48,884 nucleotides of DNA from an uncultured Nitrosospira sp. Its GTDB lineage: Bacteria > Nitrospirota > Nitrospiria > Nitrospirales > Nitrospiraceae. The translations under genes were made by a program, and so were the position numbers. Positions 24,869-34,625 of the stretch are shown here, piece by piece; the stretch's first letter is position 1, and each line of letters starts with the position of its first letter. The stretch spans positions 1 through 48,884 of the forward strand of contig CAADGK010000076.1 in the NCBI GenBank assembly GCA_900696515.1, given 5' to 3'. The notes beneath the pieces are model-generated. The model did not search any database, was not told the DNA's origin, and worked only from the letters and a program-made list of their open reading frames with translations.

Positions 24869-26385
24869 GAACCTGTCCGAGTAAGCCCGCATTTTTGTGT
24901 GGACAGACGCATGACCATATAGTTTGTAGGGCGCATGAGCAAACTATTTAAAACGCGGTCCGTCGATCAGCTGATGTTGTTTCCACCCTCGGTTCAATAA
25001 CTGGTGCCCGCGGGGCATCTGCCCCACTTCGTCCGGGACACGGTCCGGGATTCGGTGGACCTCTCCGCGATCCTGAGACCTATACGGAGGAGCGCGGCTT
25101 TCCGCCGTACCACCCCGTCATGATGACCGCGCTGTTGCTGTATGCGTACTGCCACGGGCTCTACACGTCGCGGCGGATTGCGAAGGCCTGCGAGGAGCGA
25201 GTGGACTTCATGGCGGTGACCGTGCGGCAGCGCCCTGATTTTCGCACGATCAGCGATTTTCGGAAGCGGCATCTGACGGCGCTGGGAGGCCTGTTCACAC
25301 AGGCGCTCCAGTTGTGTCAGGCCGCGGGATTCGTGCAGCTGTGGCATGTGGCCCTCGACGGCACCAAGCTCAAGGCCAACGCCTCCAAGCACAAGGCGAT
25401 GAGCTATGGCCCCATGCAGAAGACGGAAGCCGAGTTGGCGGCGACGGTGCAGGGATGGCTGCAGAAGGCGGAGACGCTCGATGCGCGAGAGGATACCGAG
25501 GCGGGGCGAGACCGTCGAGGCGACGAACTACCCACGTGGGTGGCCGACAAACAGGCGCGGCTGGAGAAGATCCGGCAGGCCAAAGCGGCGCTGGAAGCCG
25601 ACGCCCGGGCGAAGGCCACATACCCGTCCCCTGTGGCGACTTCGCCCCAGCGGGGCCGACCGCCGACCCGGCATGCCGCACGAGAAAGCCCAGCGTAATT
25701 TTCTGGATCACGAGAGTCGGATCATGAAGACCACGGAGGGCTTTGTGCAGGGGTACAACGCGCAGGTTGCCGTGGATGCTGCCAGTCAGATTATCGTGGC
25801 CCAGCACGTGCCCCGTGCGCCTAATGACCAGCAGCAACTCGCGCCCCTGCTGGCGCGGATCAAGGCGACCACCGGGCGACGGGCTCGCGAGGTATCGGCC
25901 GATGCCGGCTACTGCGCGGAAGCCAATCTGCGGGAATTGCGGTGGCGGCATATCACGGGCTACGTGGCCATCGGCCGGCAACACCATGGACAGGCGGCCG
26001 CCGTCGGACCGTGTCAGGCCCAAGCTGGGGCTCCTACCAGGGCCATGCGCCTAAAGCTCTGGCGCGTCGGCTATCGGAGTCGGCATCGATTACGCAAGCA
26101 GACGGTGGAGCCCGTCTTCGGACAGATCAAACAGGCGCGCCGGTTTCGGCAGGTGCTGTTGCGCGGACTCTCGAACGTGGCGCAGGAGTGGTGCCTGGTG
26201 TGCCTGGCCCACAACTTCTTGAAGCTGGCGAAGGCGCTCACTTGACTTGAATGGATCGCCCCGGCCCAACCGTGTCGGCACGTCATGTGGGTTCTCCTCA
26301 TCTCATGGCTCTCACGGACTCCCCCCCGACGAAATGTCAGAAGGCCGCCGTCAATCCCGGCGCGGACAGTTACTCGGATAGGCTC
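24869..26385 (+). mobile_element. IS1182-family insertion sequence, inactive
   Basis: The ends GAACCTGTCCGAGTAA (24869-24884) and, inverted, GAGCCTATCCGAGTAA (26370-26385) match at 14 of 16 positions. CTAG flanks both sides (24865-24868 and 26386-26389), the target typical of IS1182 relatives. The element is 1517 bp and carries one broken transposase. It begins 14 bp after the patatin gene stop, so that gene is not disrupted. Confidence 0.8.
24935..26245 (+). pseudogene. IS1182-family transposase, broken
   Basis: The frame starts M-S-K-L-F-K-T-R-S-V-D-Q, hits TAA at 24998-25000, reopens, shifts near 25070 and again near 25670. Conserved parts survive: R-P-D-F-R-T-I-S-D-F-R-K-R-H, V-A-L-D-G-T-K-L-K-A-N-A-S (catalytic Asp), V-S-A-D-A-G-Y-C (second Asp) and K-Q-T-V-E-P-V-F-G-Q-I-K (Glu). 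At least one stop and two frameshifts make it inactive. Confidence 0.85.
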
Positions 26386-26852
26386 CTAGTGTCAACATAA
26401 ATGCCTAACAACGCCCTCAACACGGACAGTAAAAAGTGACGCGCCCCTTAGTTCCTCTGCATTTCAGGGTCCACTTCTCCCATCCTCCTAAAGCTGTGAA
26501 TCCCAACTAGCCTTACGCAGCCGAAGCAACTCCTTCAATTTTGAAGGAAACCCCTGATACCCAAAATGGGCTGATCGCTTGCCCATTTCCACCATCGGTG
26601 ATTGGGCCGCTCACTAAGCTGCTAAAACTGTCGCATTAATTCCAAAGAACCAAGTTTCTGCTCCCCCTATGGAAAATCCCCTCGGGACGCCACGTTCTTT
26701 CCAGACCATGTCAGTAACTGACCTGGCGACCGCGCTTCCACGGGCGTCCTCTAATGGTCACGCGCCAGCCATGCCGATTGGTGCGGTCGTGGTCAATACG
26801 GCCAATATGGTGCATAGACCTCCTCGACAAACCTCGTCCACTTAGACGGTTG
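26386..26852. other. Intergenic region, no gene seen
   Basis: Between the IS1182 end and the first PilZ gene. Relatively A+T rich at first; no frame, RNA gene or repeat that I can support. Confidence 0.35.
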
Positions 26853-27218
26853 TTAGTTCTGCGCGGCACTGAGGCAGGTCACGGGCTCGCTCCAATTCGC
26901 CTGTGGCGTTCGCCGTTCGATATACCCCGCCAGCCACCGCAAACGAGTCTGATCCGCTTCGGACATCCGGATGAACTCGAGGCCTACCTGCCCGCGGCTG
27001 ACCCACCGCACCGCGGCCAACCTGATCTGGAGGGGCATGGAGCTGTGAGGAACCGTGAGCCTCAGATCCACATACTGGCCCACGGTGAGTCGCATCCGCG
27101 TGGTGAGGAGACACCCCGGCACGGAGAGATTGACGATCTGCGCCTCTCCGACCAATCCGTGACACGACAAGACCCCGGTGCTGTGGACTGACGCGCGCTC
27201 GCTGTACCGCTTTTTCAT
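26853..27218 (-). CDS. PilZ domain protein
   Basis: This 121-residue protein fits the PilZ fold: basic N-terminus M-K-K-R-Y-S-E-R-A-S-V, then I-V-N-L-S-V-P-G-C-L-L (the D/N-x-S-x-x-G motif), V-R-W-V-S-R-G-Q-V-G-L-E-F-I. In c-di-GMP-binding PilZ proteins the motif is R-x-x-x-R then D/N-x-S-x-x-G; here the second half is intact and the first is K-R-x-x-x-R. It may bind c-di-GMP. Two more PilZ-type genes lie upstream on the same strand. Confidence 0.75.
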   Translation of the reverse strand: MKKRYSERASVHSTGVLSCHGLVGEAQIVNLSVPGCLLTTRMRLTVGQYVDLRLTVPHSSMPLQIRLAAVRWVSRGQVGLEFIRMSEADQTRLRWLAGYIERRTPQANWSEPVTCLSAAQN

Positions 27219-27705
27219 CCGTCCTCCTCGTGGTGTAGGTCGTCGATTACGCTGATACCTCAGTCTAGCCGAGGACCGGCCCTAGGACATTCCCCAGGAT
27301 TGGTACTTCTGAGGAGGGGAAGGTCTGGTGGCCAAGGCGCGCAAGCACGCCCCCAACGTGCCAGATGTTCGGAGGGAAAGGTGCTTCGTCTCCGTCCGGC
27401 CCTGTCCGATCAGCCCTAGTGCCATCCAGCACGCCTGTCGTGGGCTCGTCGGGGTTCGGCCTGGCCTCTCATGCCGGGTCATCCCTGAACTGCCGGCCGG
27501 TGTGTGTATGTGTGGAGCGACCAAGAGCTAGTGTACTGAATGGCGGAGAGGCATGGAGAGCAGGGCCTCATAGCCCGGAGCGCCTGAGCGCGGCCGTTCT
27601 GCAGTTCATTGCTGCATTCACGCCGAGAGGGCTGGTTCTGGCGTTGGAGACGAACACGCTAACAGCGGGTGCAAAACTTGGCGTGATCGAGTCGCGTGAT
27701 CCTGG
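27219..27705. other. Intergenic region, no gene seen
   Basis: Open frames here look like chance products of high G+C. No terminator or repeat recognised. Confidence 0.3.
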
Positions 27706-28041
27706 TCACGCAACCCGCGCACTCACGCGCCCAGCAACGAACTGCTGGAGCCGGCTCTGATCGACGGCTTGCACAGAGAGCAGGCGCAGCCCGAATTCTT
27801 GTCCACGCGTCCACGCCACCTGGGCGGACTGCACGACGATGGAGGCGTGCCGGCCGGGCAGCATGATGAGCAGCTCGAGGTGCATCCCGATCAACGGGGG
27901 GACCGTCCCGTCCACCCGGCATCCGTCGAGGGACAGATTCCAGAGCGTACCGGACCCGTTCAGCTCGGCATTGGAGAAATAGACCGTACACTGCACGGGC
28001 ACCCGATGATGCGGCCGGACGTGAAACGTCGAGGTCGACAT
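27706..28041 (-). CDS. PilZ domain protein
   Basis: A 111-residue protein starting MSTSTFHVRPHHRVPVQCTV with GAAAGGTG upstream. The basic H-V-R-P-H-H-R and L-W-N-L-S-L-D-G-C-R-V match the two c-di-GMP motifs of PilZ (R-x-x-x-R and N-x-S-x-x-G). V-A-W-T-R-G-Q-E-F-G-L-R-L closes the barrel. It follows the upstream PilZ-like gene by 14 bp, so both are co-transcribed. Longer starts upstream lack coding character. Confidence 0.75.
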   Translation of the reverse strand: MSTSTFHVRPHHRVPVQCTVYFSNAELNGSGTLWNLSLDGCRVDGTVPPLIGMHLELLIMLPGRHASIVVQSAQVAWTRGQEFGLRLLSVQAVDQSRLQQFVAGRVSARVA

Positions 28042-28055
28042 GGAACACCTTTCAT

Positions 28056-28433
28056 TCAGTGTGGTGCGTCCACGAGAGCCACCCTGGGAGCGGGGCTCAC
28101 GGGCCGCGTGGCGGCGGTTTTGCCCAGGTAGGTCTCGAGGCTGTCGGCATCTTCTGGCCTGAGGCCGTCGAGTCGAAGCCCACATTCCCCGCCCCGCACC
28201 CAGGTGACGAGGGCGTCCTCGATCACCACCGCACGCGAGGTTCCAGGGAGCATCGCAAAGATCGCGAGGGTCATGCCCGGCACGACTGCGGCCACACTCT
28301 CCACATGGCCGTGCGTCAGTGACAGATCAAGCAGAGTGCCCTCATCGTGGAGGCCCTCGGCGGCCGAATAGAGAGCACAGGGAATCGGACAACGCTCAGG
28401 AACGGTCGTTCGGAGTGCTGTGGTGGTGTGCAT
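28056..28433 (-). CDS. PilZ-like protein lacking an intact c-di-GMP motif
   Basis: The 125-residue protein aligns by eye with the gene after it: C-A-L-Y-S-A-A-E-G-L-H-D-E-G-T-L-L-D-L-S-L-T-H-G corresponds to the PilZ core and V-T-W-V-R-G-G-E-C-G-L-R-L to its end. The N-terminal Arg motif is weak (R-T-T-V-P-E-R) and the second motif reads D-L-S-L-T-H-G, so ligand binding is uncertain. First gene of a PilZ pair. Confidence 0.65.
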   Translation of the reverse strand: MHTTTALRTTVPERCPIPCALYSAAEGLHDEGTLLDLSLTHGHVESVAAVVPGMTLAIFAMLPGTSRAVVIEDALVTWVRGGECGLRLDGLRPEDADSLETYLGKTAATRPVSPAPRVALVDAPH

Positions 28434-28886
28434 GAAGGAAGTCTAGCGCCGCCGGCCTGGTTGCCCTATTCCGCGTTGGGCGGGAGCGGATCCCCCTCAC
28501 AAGGGGGAGGCACGCCAGGCAGGCCATTCCCCACCCGCATTCCCTCCACACGCAGGCAAACAGACGTTGATGCTGCTGACTGGGGACGCCCTGCCGACTA
28601 CCCAAGTACCGATCATGTGACGAGCAGCATCCCCAACACCACCAAAACCTCGGCATGTTCCGCGCGCCGTCAAGTCAACCGTCACTGACGATTGGCGTGA
28701 TTCTACGCTGCGGTGTTCGTTCGGCACAGAAGGCATGCAAAGGGATCCCCACGGAATCGGTGAGCCACCTGATCGGATGGTGTGAGCGGATTGAGACCAT
28801 GCCGGCAACGCACAGAGACGCGAGCTGAAGCAGAGGGTTCCTTCCGTTGACCGCATGAGAGGCATGCCCCCACAGGAGGAAGAGAC
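28434..28886. other. Intergenic region, no gene seen
   Basis: Divergent gap between the PilZ pair and the next plus-strand gene; promoters for both should be here, but I cannot point to a convincing one. Confidence 0.35.
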
Positions 28887-29333
28887 ATGAGACGCCATCA
28901 GGATGAGAAAGAGATATTCCCCCGCATCGAACAGATCAGCGCGATGAGCCGAGATCTCGTGCGCTGTCTCCCGGCACGCCAGACGGAGATCTGGTGCTGG
29001 ACTCTGTATCGATTATCACTCAAGGCTCAGTCGCCATGGAGTGAATGCTTAATATGGGCGGTCCTGGAACTGAAGCAGGGCCTGTCCGCTCCCATTGACC
29101 ACGCGCGATGGTGTGAGCCGGTCGATTGGGAGGAGGCCTATCAGATGGGGTTCGACGGGCACATCATGTCCCCTCACAGCGCGCTGATCCTCAAAGTCTT
29201 GATTAGCGCAATGGAACTGAAACTCGGCCCGGATCATGTGGATATCCAGCCCATGCATCGATACAGGTGCGGCTTACGAGATCGCATCACGATGTTGCTG
29301 GAGGAAGGCCTGGACGCCACGCCCGACGCGTGA
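28887..29333 (+). CDS. Hypothetical protein
   Basis: A strong ribosome site (AGGAGGAAGA) precedes this 148-residue frame, MRRHQDEKEIFPRIEQISAM and onward. It appears soluble and helical, with several Trp (E-I-W-C-W-T-L-Y, W-S-E-C-L-I-W, W-E-E-A-Y) and M-H-R-Y-R-C-G-L-R-D-R-I-T near the end. No domain recognised. Confidence 0.6.
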   Translation: MRRHQDEKEIFPRIEQISAMSRDLVRCLPARQTEIWCWTLYRLSLKAQSPWSECLIWAVLELKQGLSAPIDHARWCEPVDWEEAYQMGFDGHIMSPHSALILKVLISAMELKLGPDHVDIQPMHRYRCGLRDRITMLLEEGLDATPDA

Positions 29334-29643
29334 AGGACTTTCCGTCGTCGCTCAATACCTAGCGCGCCAGGGTCGCCGGGTCGAGTCCGGACGGCTGTTC
29401 CGGACAAGCTCCTGCAACAGGACAGTCCAGCAAGAAAACCGTGACCAACGCTTCAGCATACCGCCTGCTCACTTTCTACCCATGAACAGAGCTCTGCTCC
29501 GCCCAACGCCGGGTCTGCAAGGCGATGCAAGAGTAAGACGAGCCAACTGAATTACGTCCTGAAGCGGTCGGGCTGAACAATCACTACCCTACGCACGTTC
29601 CCGACCCACGGCGCGAAGGCACTCTCTACAAAGGAGGTTCCTC

Positions 29644-30072
29644 ATGGAATCCACCCCCACATTTTCCTACCTGCGCTCGAAGCTTCAGGAGTGGAAAGCC
29701 AATGATCCACTGCTGCCGGCTTCCGAGCTAAGTTGGCCGCGGTTTCAGCAGATTGCGACAAACGACATTCTGCCTGTCCTTCATGAGGCGAAAGACGCCT
29801 TAGAAAGCGTCGGACTGGAGGTTTCGATCGTCGACATGGACGAAACCACTCGTTGCATCGGGCTCTACGTCGCGGATGCCGGCCTGTTTTTCTCGCCGGG
29901 CGACGATGCCATGACAGTCCACTTCATGGCTCGGCGCTTTACAGCTGAAGAGCAAGGCTACGAAAGCCGCATTCTCTACAAGCGTGCAACAGCGGTACTG
30001 CTCCGCAAGCTGGTGGAGGAGGCGTTAGTGCGACTCATCGGACCACGGCGGGCCACCGCAGTGAATCAGTAA
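29644..30072 (+). CDS. Hypothetical protein, member A of a local paralogue family
   Basis: AAAGGAGG lies before ATG. The 142-residue protein has T-F-S-Y-L-R-S-K-L-Q-E-W then D-I-L-P-V-L-H-E-A-K-D-A-L-E-S-V-G-L-E-V-S-I-V-D-M-D-E-T, and a final helix L-L-R-K-L-V-E-E-A-L-V-R-L-I. The same order of elements is found in the next gene, so they are paralogues. Function unknown. Confidence 0.65.
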   Translation: MESTPTFSYLRSKLQEWKANDPLLPASELSWPRFQQIATNDILPVLHEAKDALESVGLEVSIVDMDETTRCIGLYVADAGLFFSPGDDAMTVHFMARRFTAEEQGYESRILYKRATAVLLRKLVEEALVRLIGPRRATAVNQ

Positions 30073-30176
30073 TGCCAGGAGTGATGGCGGGGCCGTCGTT
30101 GTGATGGTCGCGCCATCTTCCAACGTCCAACTCAAGTCAACGACACACACAATGAGCATTGGAAGGAACAACCACC

Positions 30177-30605
30177 ATGATGAGCGACAGTGACGTATTA
30201 ATGACTCTCCGGATAAAACTACGTGAAGGGCAGGATTCGGGACTGCTTCCCTTCGAGTTAAAACCAGGACGGCAATTTCAGGTTGCGGCTTGTGAAGTCG
30301 CCGTACCAATGCTCAGACATCTCGTGACAACTTTCTGTATCGAAGGGGTCACAGCACATCTCATTATGGGCCTTGATGAAACTATTCCATACGTCGGGCT
30401 CGAAATCCTTGATCCTCAAACAACCCTCTGCCTGTACCCGTCAACCACAGGACCGGAGATGCTGACCAGCGTGCAGGGCGGAGCGTACCCCCAATATTCA
30501 AGCCTTCGAACACTGAGCTATCGACTGTTGACGCCATCAATGTTGGAAGCCGTGCTCGTCGAGCAACTTCAGCTAGTACTGTGTCCGGCACAGCCGATTA
30601 TCTAG
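30177..30605 (+). CDS. Hypothetical protein, member B of the paralogue family
   Basis: This 142-residue protein (start ATG-ATG after GGAAGGAAC) resembles member A: L-M-T-L-R-I-K-L-R-E-G, F-Q-V-A-A-C-E-V-A-V-P-M-L, H-L-I-M-G-L-D-E-T-I-P-Y-V-G-L-E-I, and a closing helix L-E-A-V-L-V-E-Q-L-Q-L-V-L. The D-E-T followed by a hydrophobic G-L strand is shared exactly. Function unknown. Confidence 0.65.
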   Translation: MMSDSDVLMTLRIKLREGQDSGLLPFELKPGRQFQVAACEVAVPMLRHLVTTFCIEGVTAHLIMGLDETIPYVGLEILDPQTTLCLYPSTTGPEMLTSVQGGAYPQYSSLRTLSYRLLTPSMLEAVLVEQLQLVLCPAQPII

Positions 30606-30654
30606 CTTCACCCAAGATGATCACAGCCTGAGGTAGTTTCGCCACGTCGCTCCG

Positions 30655-30840
30655 GTGTCTCTGCTGCCTCATGCCAGAGACCTTCATCAAACGCTCGAAG
30701 CGGAAGGCCTGCGTGCCACCATCCATGACCTGTTTCTAGATCTGGTCGTACTCAGTCTCACGGTCGATGACTTCGACCTTGAAGTCTCTTTTCACCCTTC
30801 CGACACCCCGGACGCCTTTCAGCTCCCTACCTGCTCAATG
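30655..30840 (+). pseudogene. Truncated third member of the paralogue family
   Basis: H-A-R-D-L-H-Q-T-L-E-A-E-G-L-R-A-T-I-H-D, then L-S-L-T-V-D-D-F-D-L-E-V-S-F-H-P-S-D resembles the middle of members A and B, but the beginning is missing and the similarity ends about 30840. It may mark the left edge of the integrated element that follows. The stretch 30841-31210 holds no supported gene. Confidence 0.45.
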
Positions 30841-31210
30841 GGAGCCAGGGACCCGTCCACAGTCGCCTCTTGGCCTGTCGGGATCTGGATACAACTACGG
30901 CGGGGTCATAGGTGTGATCGAATAGTCCGTCCTCTGTGCCCTTGGGACCTCGACGAGCCACCAAACCGGATTACATCAGCAAGCCAACAGCCACGCCTCG
31001 CTCATGAGCCATCAAAAGCAGCGATTACGACTCAACACTCTCGTTGCATATTACCAAGGAGTTCACAATGCAACTGTTTGAGACATACACCACTCTGCAA
31101 GAGAAGCTACAACAATACGAATAGAGAGGCCGTCGTCCTACGCTTGTTCCAAGACTCAGTGTGTCGCCCCACTCATCACCTCGGCTAGCAAGATAAGAAG
31201 GGAATATCTC

Positions 31211-31423
31211 ATGGCCCACGAAACAAAAGCATATAACAACACCTCTCCGGAGAAACCATCTGCCTTGTTAACGGCATCCGAGGTGGCAGCATGGCTACGC
31301 GTCTCACGCGCATACGTCTATACCGCGGCCCGACAAGGTCGTCTTCAAAGCATTAATTTTGGGAAAGCCGTCCGCTTTGCCCCACAAGACGTTGAAGCTT
31401 TTCTCAGACAGAACCGAGGATAG
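31211..31423 (+). CDS. Excisionase-like helix-turn-helix protein
   Basis: A 70-residue protein with the HTH_17/AlpA pattern L-T-A-S-E-V-A-A-W-L-R-V-S-R-A-Y-V-Y-T-A then G-K-A-V-R-F-A-P-Q-D-V-E-A-F-L. Such proteins direct excision by a tyrosine integrase or control element genes. GAAGGGAA precedes the start. First gene of the integrated element. Confidence 0.8.
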   Translation: MAHETKAYNNTSPEKPSALLTASEVAAWLRVSRAYVYTAARQGRLQSINFGKAVRFAPQDVEAFLRQNRG

Positions 31424-31558
31424 ACGTTTTCATAGGCTCAGCAGCGAGGGAACCATACAATCTCCTCGCTGCAACGCTCCCCTCCACTTTTTCATCTAAA
31501 GATTCTCCGTGCTGACACCGATAGAATTGGGAACCCTCACTGTCTGGAGGAATCGCGG

Positions 31559-32641
31559 ATGGGGAGCAGCAGTTCTGAGAACGCCCGACTGAGCGGCACC
31601 TCACCTTTAGAATCTGGTGGTCGCCTTACCGTAGAGCCCATGGACGTTCCCACGCAACACGATGTGAGTAGCGCTCCTCTCATTACCACTCTTGCCGATG
31701 AACTTCCAAAGCACAAAGCCGATTTAGAGAAGTATCGGGGCAAAGAATATTTGGGCCTCCCACAACACACGCTATCAGGTATTGACAACGCCATCAGTGG
31801 CTTTCGCGGGCTGATGCTACTGGCCGCTCCACCCAATGTGGGGAAAACTGCGCTCGGCGTCCAGATTGGCTTAGACATCGTCAAGCACAATCCTGACACC
31901 TGCTTTCTGTTCGTATCTATGGAAATGTCACGCTGGGATATCATGACGCGGATGCTGTGTAGGCTCGCTCACGTCGATTATGATGAGCTCGTCCGAGGCC
32001 AGTTTTGCCCTCCTACCGGCCGGCAAGATTTACAGCAACAAATTCGTGATGCCGAGATGGCCCTGGGAGAGTTGGGAAGACGGATCCGTATTCTCGATGA
32101 CGAAGCACCATCCCTAGAGGTGATTCGGAGAGAGTTAGAAGCGCTGAAATTGCAAACGCGAACCAGCAAAGCATTCATATTGGTGGACTACCTCCAGATA
32201 TGGTCTATCCCTGATGGGACACAAGGGCGTATCCATTCTGACCTTGATGGCGACAAGTACAGGATCGGCGCCATGAAGCAACTGAGATCGACAGGAGACG
32301 CCGTATTAGTCATTTCAGAGGTTCGCAAACAATCTGGCACTGGCGGGCCATCAGACCAAAACACAACCGCAGCGTTGGCAGATGTCATGGGTTCAGCCCG
32401 CGCCGGATACACCCCTGACATGGTATTTATCTTGCGCCCAAAGGACGTGGCATCGGCATCACAATCGTCCAAACCGCGGAAACTCTACAACGACGAAAGC
32501 CCGATCACCCTACCAACTTCCCCGCCTGTCCAGGAGTTAGAATTCCAGATCGTCAAAGGGCGCGACGGTGTTACCAAGCGCACCATCCCCTTAAAATTCT
32601 ATTACACTCGTCACCGCTTTGAAGAAGTGTCAGTGCGATAG
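31559..32641 (+). CDS. DnaB/RepA-like RecA-fold ATPase
   Basis: The 360-residue protein has Walker A A-P-P-N-V-G-K-T at residues 90-97, the DnaB-type follow-up F-V-S-M-E-M-S-R-W-D-I, and Walker B I-L-V-D-Y-L-Q-I-W near residue 206. E-V-R-K-Q-S-G and the later helicase-core loops also fit DnaB C-terminal domains. It lacks the DnaB N-terminal primase-binding domain, as in plasmid RepA helicases. It probably drives replication of the element when excised. CTGGAGG precedes the start. Confidence 0.8.
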   Translation: MGSSSSENARLSGTSPLESGGRLTVEPMDVPTQHDVSSAPLITTLADELPKHKADLEKYRGKEYLGLPQHTLSGIDNAISGFRGLMLLAAPPNVGKTALGVQIGLDIVKHNPDTCFLFVSMEMSRWDIMTRMLCRLAHVDYDELVRGQFCPPTGRQDLQQQIRDAEMALGELGRRIRILDDEAPSLEVIRRELEALKLQTRTSKAFILVDYLQIWSIPDGTQGRIHSDLDGDKYRIGAMKQLRSTGDAVLVISEVRKQSGTGGPSDQNTTAALADVMGSARAGYTPDMVFILRPKDVASASQSSKPRKLYNDESPITLPTSPPVQELEFQIVKGRDGVTKRTIPLKFYYTRHRFEEVSVR

Positions 32642-32665
32642 GGCGGACATAGGCCCAGCTTGCTG

Positions 32666-34414
32666 ATGGGAAACCCTTCACCACATTGCGCTGAACCCGG
32701 CGCTTCACCACTGGTCTCTCATTCCGCTCCGCAGCCAACGTTATTCAGTAACAGGGCTCTGGACATTATTCGGTTGGCAAGGAAGATCCGCTTCCCCGTC
32801 ACGTTCGCAGGGATTGCGACAGAAGACGCGCGCAGTGATGGAGGGAGGATGGACCAGCGGAGAGCTTCCTATGGCGGGAACCCTCAGTTCATGCAACGTG
32901 ACCTACCAAATGGTGACGAGGCACTTTTCTGGTATCTCCGAGATGGGCGCCATACCACAGAAGAACTCGGACTCGGCGTTACTTGGAAAGTCGCTCATAG
33001 TAAGGGACTTATTGTCCCTTTCATAAATGCATGGCGGAAGAAAGCAACCAAAGAAGCCCTAGCAAACCTTACCCCACTCGATGACGCTACGCCAGGAGAG
33101 ATTCAAGCGAGCTATCAATACTTCGATGTCAACATAGCATGGATACTGGCTTGGAAAGTACTTTGGGTTGTATTAGGGAAAGTTGGCATCCAAGGAAGCA
33201 ACCCTATCGAAATTTCGACCAGAGAATTACGCACACTAGTGTGGCCACATCGCGCAAGAAGGGGAAACTGGCCACGCAATTGGAAGCCCCACATCGAACG
33301 GGCGCTGTGGTTGCTCAAGTGCATCACTCTTCACTATTGTCCGCTCACAGAACCGAGCAATCATTGTGAGTATCGTTTAATCGCACGCTGGTCTTATCAC
33401 GCTGCAGGTAAAGGAGGCCATGGCGACGGAACTTATCAAGTCCAAGTAATGCAACGGCTACTGGGCGTTCTCAACTACTTCGAGGTAGATACGCCTCAGC
33501 ACTTCCGAGCAAATAAATCCAATAAAACCTACTATGATTTCAGAAGGAAATTATCCCCCGAAAAGAAAGCCGCACTATCTGGCGGCAGGGCAGGAGAAGC
33601 CGGAGACAGCTATTCCAAGTGGGACCCGCATTTGCCTTTTCACCTAAGTGCGGCGAATTTCACTCCGGCGCAGATGAACCTATACTGCTTTGTCGTGCAG
33701 AACATCACATTAAATAAAGACGCTTCAAGAATGCCTTCGCTTCATTCGACAGTACCTAATCACTCTCGGATGGGACCGAGACTGTACACCAGACAGTTCT
33801 GCGACGAACTGCCACCCCATGAGGGGATGCTTGCCGCACTCGGGCACTTTTCCGTCAATCCTGAATTAGGGTTCTATTTCAAGACACTTGCCGCCAAATG
33901 TCATGCCCTCCCCGTGGAAGAAGCAGGAATCTCTCACAAAGAACGGATCACCTTAATGCAAGAAGACCTGGAACATGTTGTCGTGAAGACACTCGGTGGT
34001 ATGGTCCTTGGACAACATTGCGCTAAAAACCTCTCGTGGATACGCTTGACCGAGTTTACAGCTCTTCCAGTGCAAGTCCTGTGGAACGAAATCCGTGTCT
34101 TTTGCTTTCTCCCAAAGAATTATCAGCAGACCCTGCTGAACGCTTGGCAAGACATGGTAGGCCCCCATGCATTGGAGGAGAAAAACGTGAGCGATGAAGA
34201 GTTGCGCCTGCAGGTGTGTCTGGCGTTAAAAAGGAACAACATTAAGAAGAAAGACTTGGCGGCACGGCTTCAGATCGTGCCATCGACCTTAACTTATTGG
34301 TTAACTCCTGAGGATTTCGCGGAAGCAAAGCGAAAAAGAAGCACTCCTATTCCAGCCGCCGCAATACCTAAACTTCGCGAATGGCTCGCCAGCCTGGCCC
34401 TACGTGCCGCCTAG
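32666..34414 (+). CDS. Large hypothetical protein with C-terminal helix-turn-helix (possible replication protein)
   Basis: About 582 residues; start MGNPSPHCAEPG (a TTG two codons earlier is also possible). The body is not recognised. The last 80 residues include L-R-L-Q-V-C-L-A-L-K-R-N-N-I-K-K-K-D-L-A then A-R-L-Q-I-V-P-S-T-L-T-Y-W-L, a helix-turn-helix of the Cro type. Following a RepA-like ATPase by 24 bp, it may be a replication initiator or regulator; that is inference from position. Confidence 0.6.
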   Translation: MGNPSPHCAEPGASPLVSHSAPQPTLFSNRALDIIRLARKIRFPVTFAGIATEDARSDGGRMDQRRASYGGNPQFMQRDLPNGDEALFWYLRDGRHTTEELGLGVTWKVAHSKGLIVPFINAWRKKATKEALANLTPLDDATPGEIQASYQYFDVNIAWILAWKVLWVVLGKVGIQGSNPIEISTRELRTLVWPHRARRGNWPRNWKPHIERALWLLKCITLHYCPLTEPSNHCEYRLIARWSYHAAGKGGHGDGTYQVQVMQRLLGVLNYFEVDTPQHFRANKSNKTYYDFRRKLSPEKKAALSGGRAGEAGDSYSKWDPHLPFHLSAANFTPAQMNLYCFVVQNITLNKDASRMPSLHSTVPNHSRMGPRLYTRQFCDELPPHEGMLAALGHFSVNPELGFYFKTLAAKCHALPVEEAGISHKERITLMQEDLEHVVVKTLGGMVLGQHCAKNLSWIRLTEFTALPVQVLWNEIRVFCFLPKNYQQTLLNAWQDMVGPHALEEKNVSDEELRLQVCLALKRNNIKKKDLAARLQIVPSTLTYWLTPEDFAEAKRKRSTPIPAAAIPKLREWLASLALRAA

Positions 34415-34597
34415 GATGACCTCGGATAATGAGACGTCCCCTCACTTCACAAGAATTCAATTTCACATGGACTCACTTTCCAAACCCAGATCTATAGCTT
34501 CGCTCACATTATTTCTTATCTCTTTCACCTGCATTCCAATAATTTTGTCCCCATACACTCGCAAGACGTTGTTTTTCCGCCAGTTGCCCGCCTCAAA

Positions 34598-34618
34598 AGA
34601 GCCACATTAAGTGGCTCT
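34598..34618. terminator. Hairpin terminator
   Basis: AGAGCCAC-ATTAA-GTGGCTCT is a perfect 8-bp stem. On the minus strand it is followed by TTTTG and on the plus strand by CTTTCAC, so it would end minus transcripts better. It lies 184 bp after the large HTH protein gene. The rest of 34415-34597 shows no gene. Confidence 0.55.
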
Positions 34619-34625
34619 CTTTCAC

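Noticed and set aside
25370-26023. 217-residue minus-strand frame
   Set aside because: Antisense to the broken IS1182 transposase, with no motif of its own.
28720-28745. Sigma-54-like GG/GC spacing upstream of 28887
   Set aside because: GG and GC are 11 nt apart instead of 10, so it does not fit.
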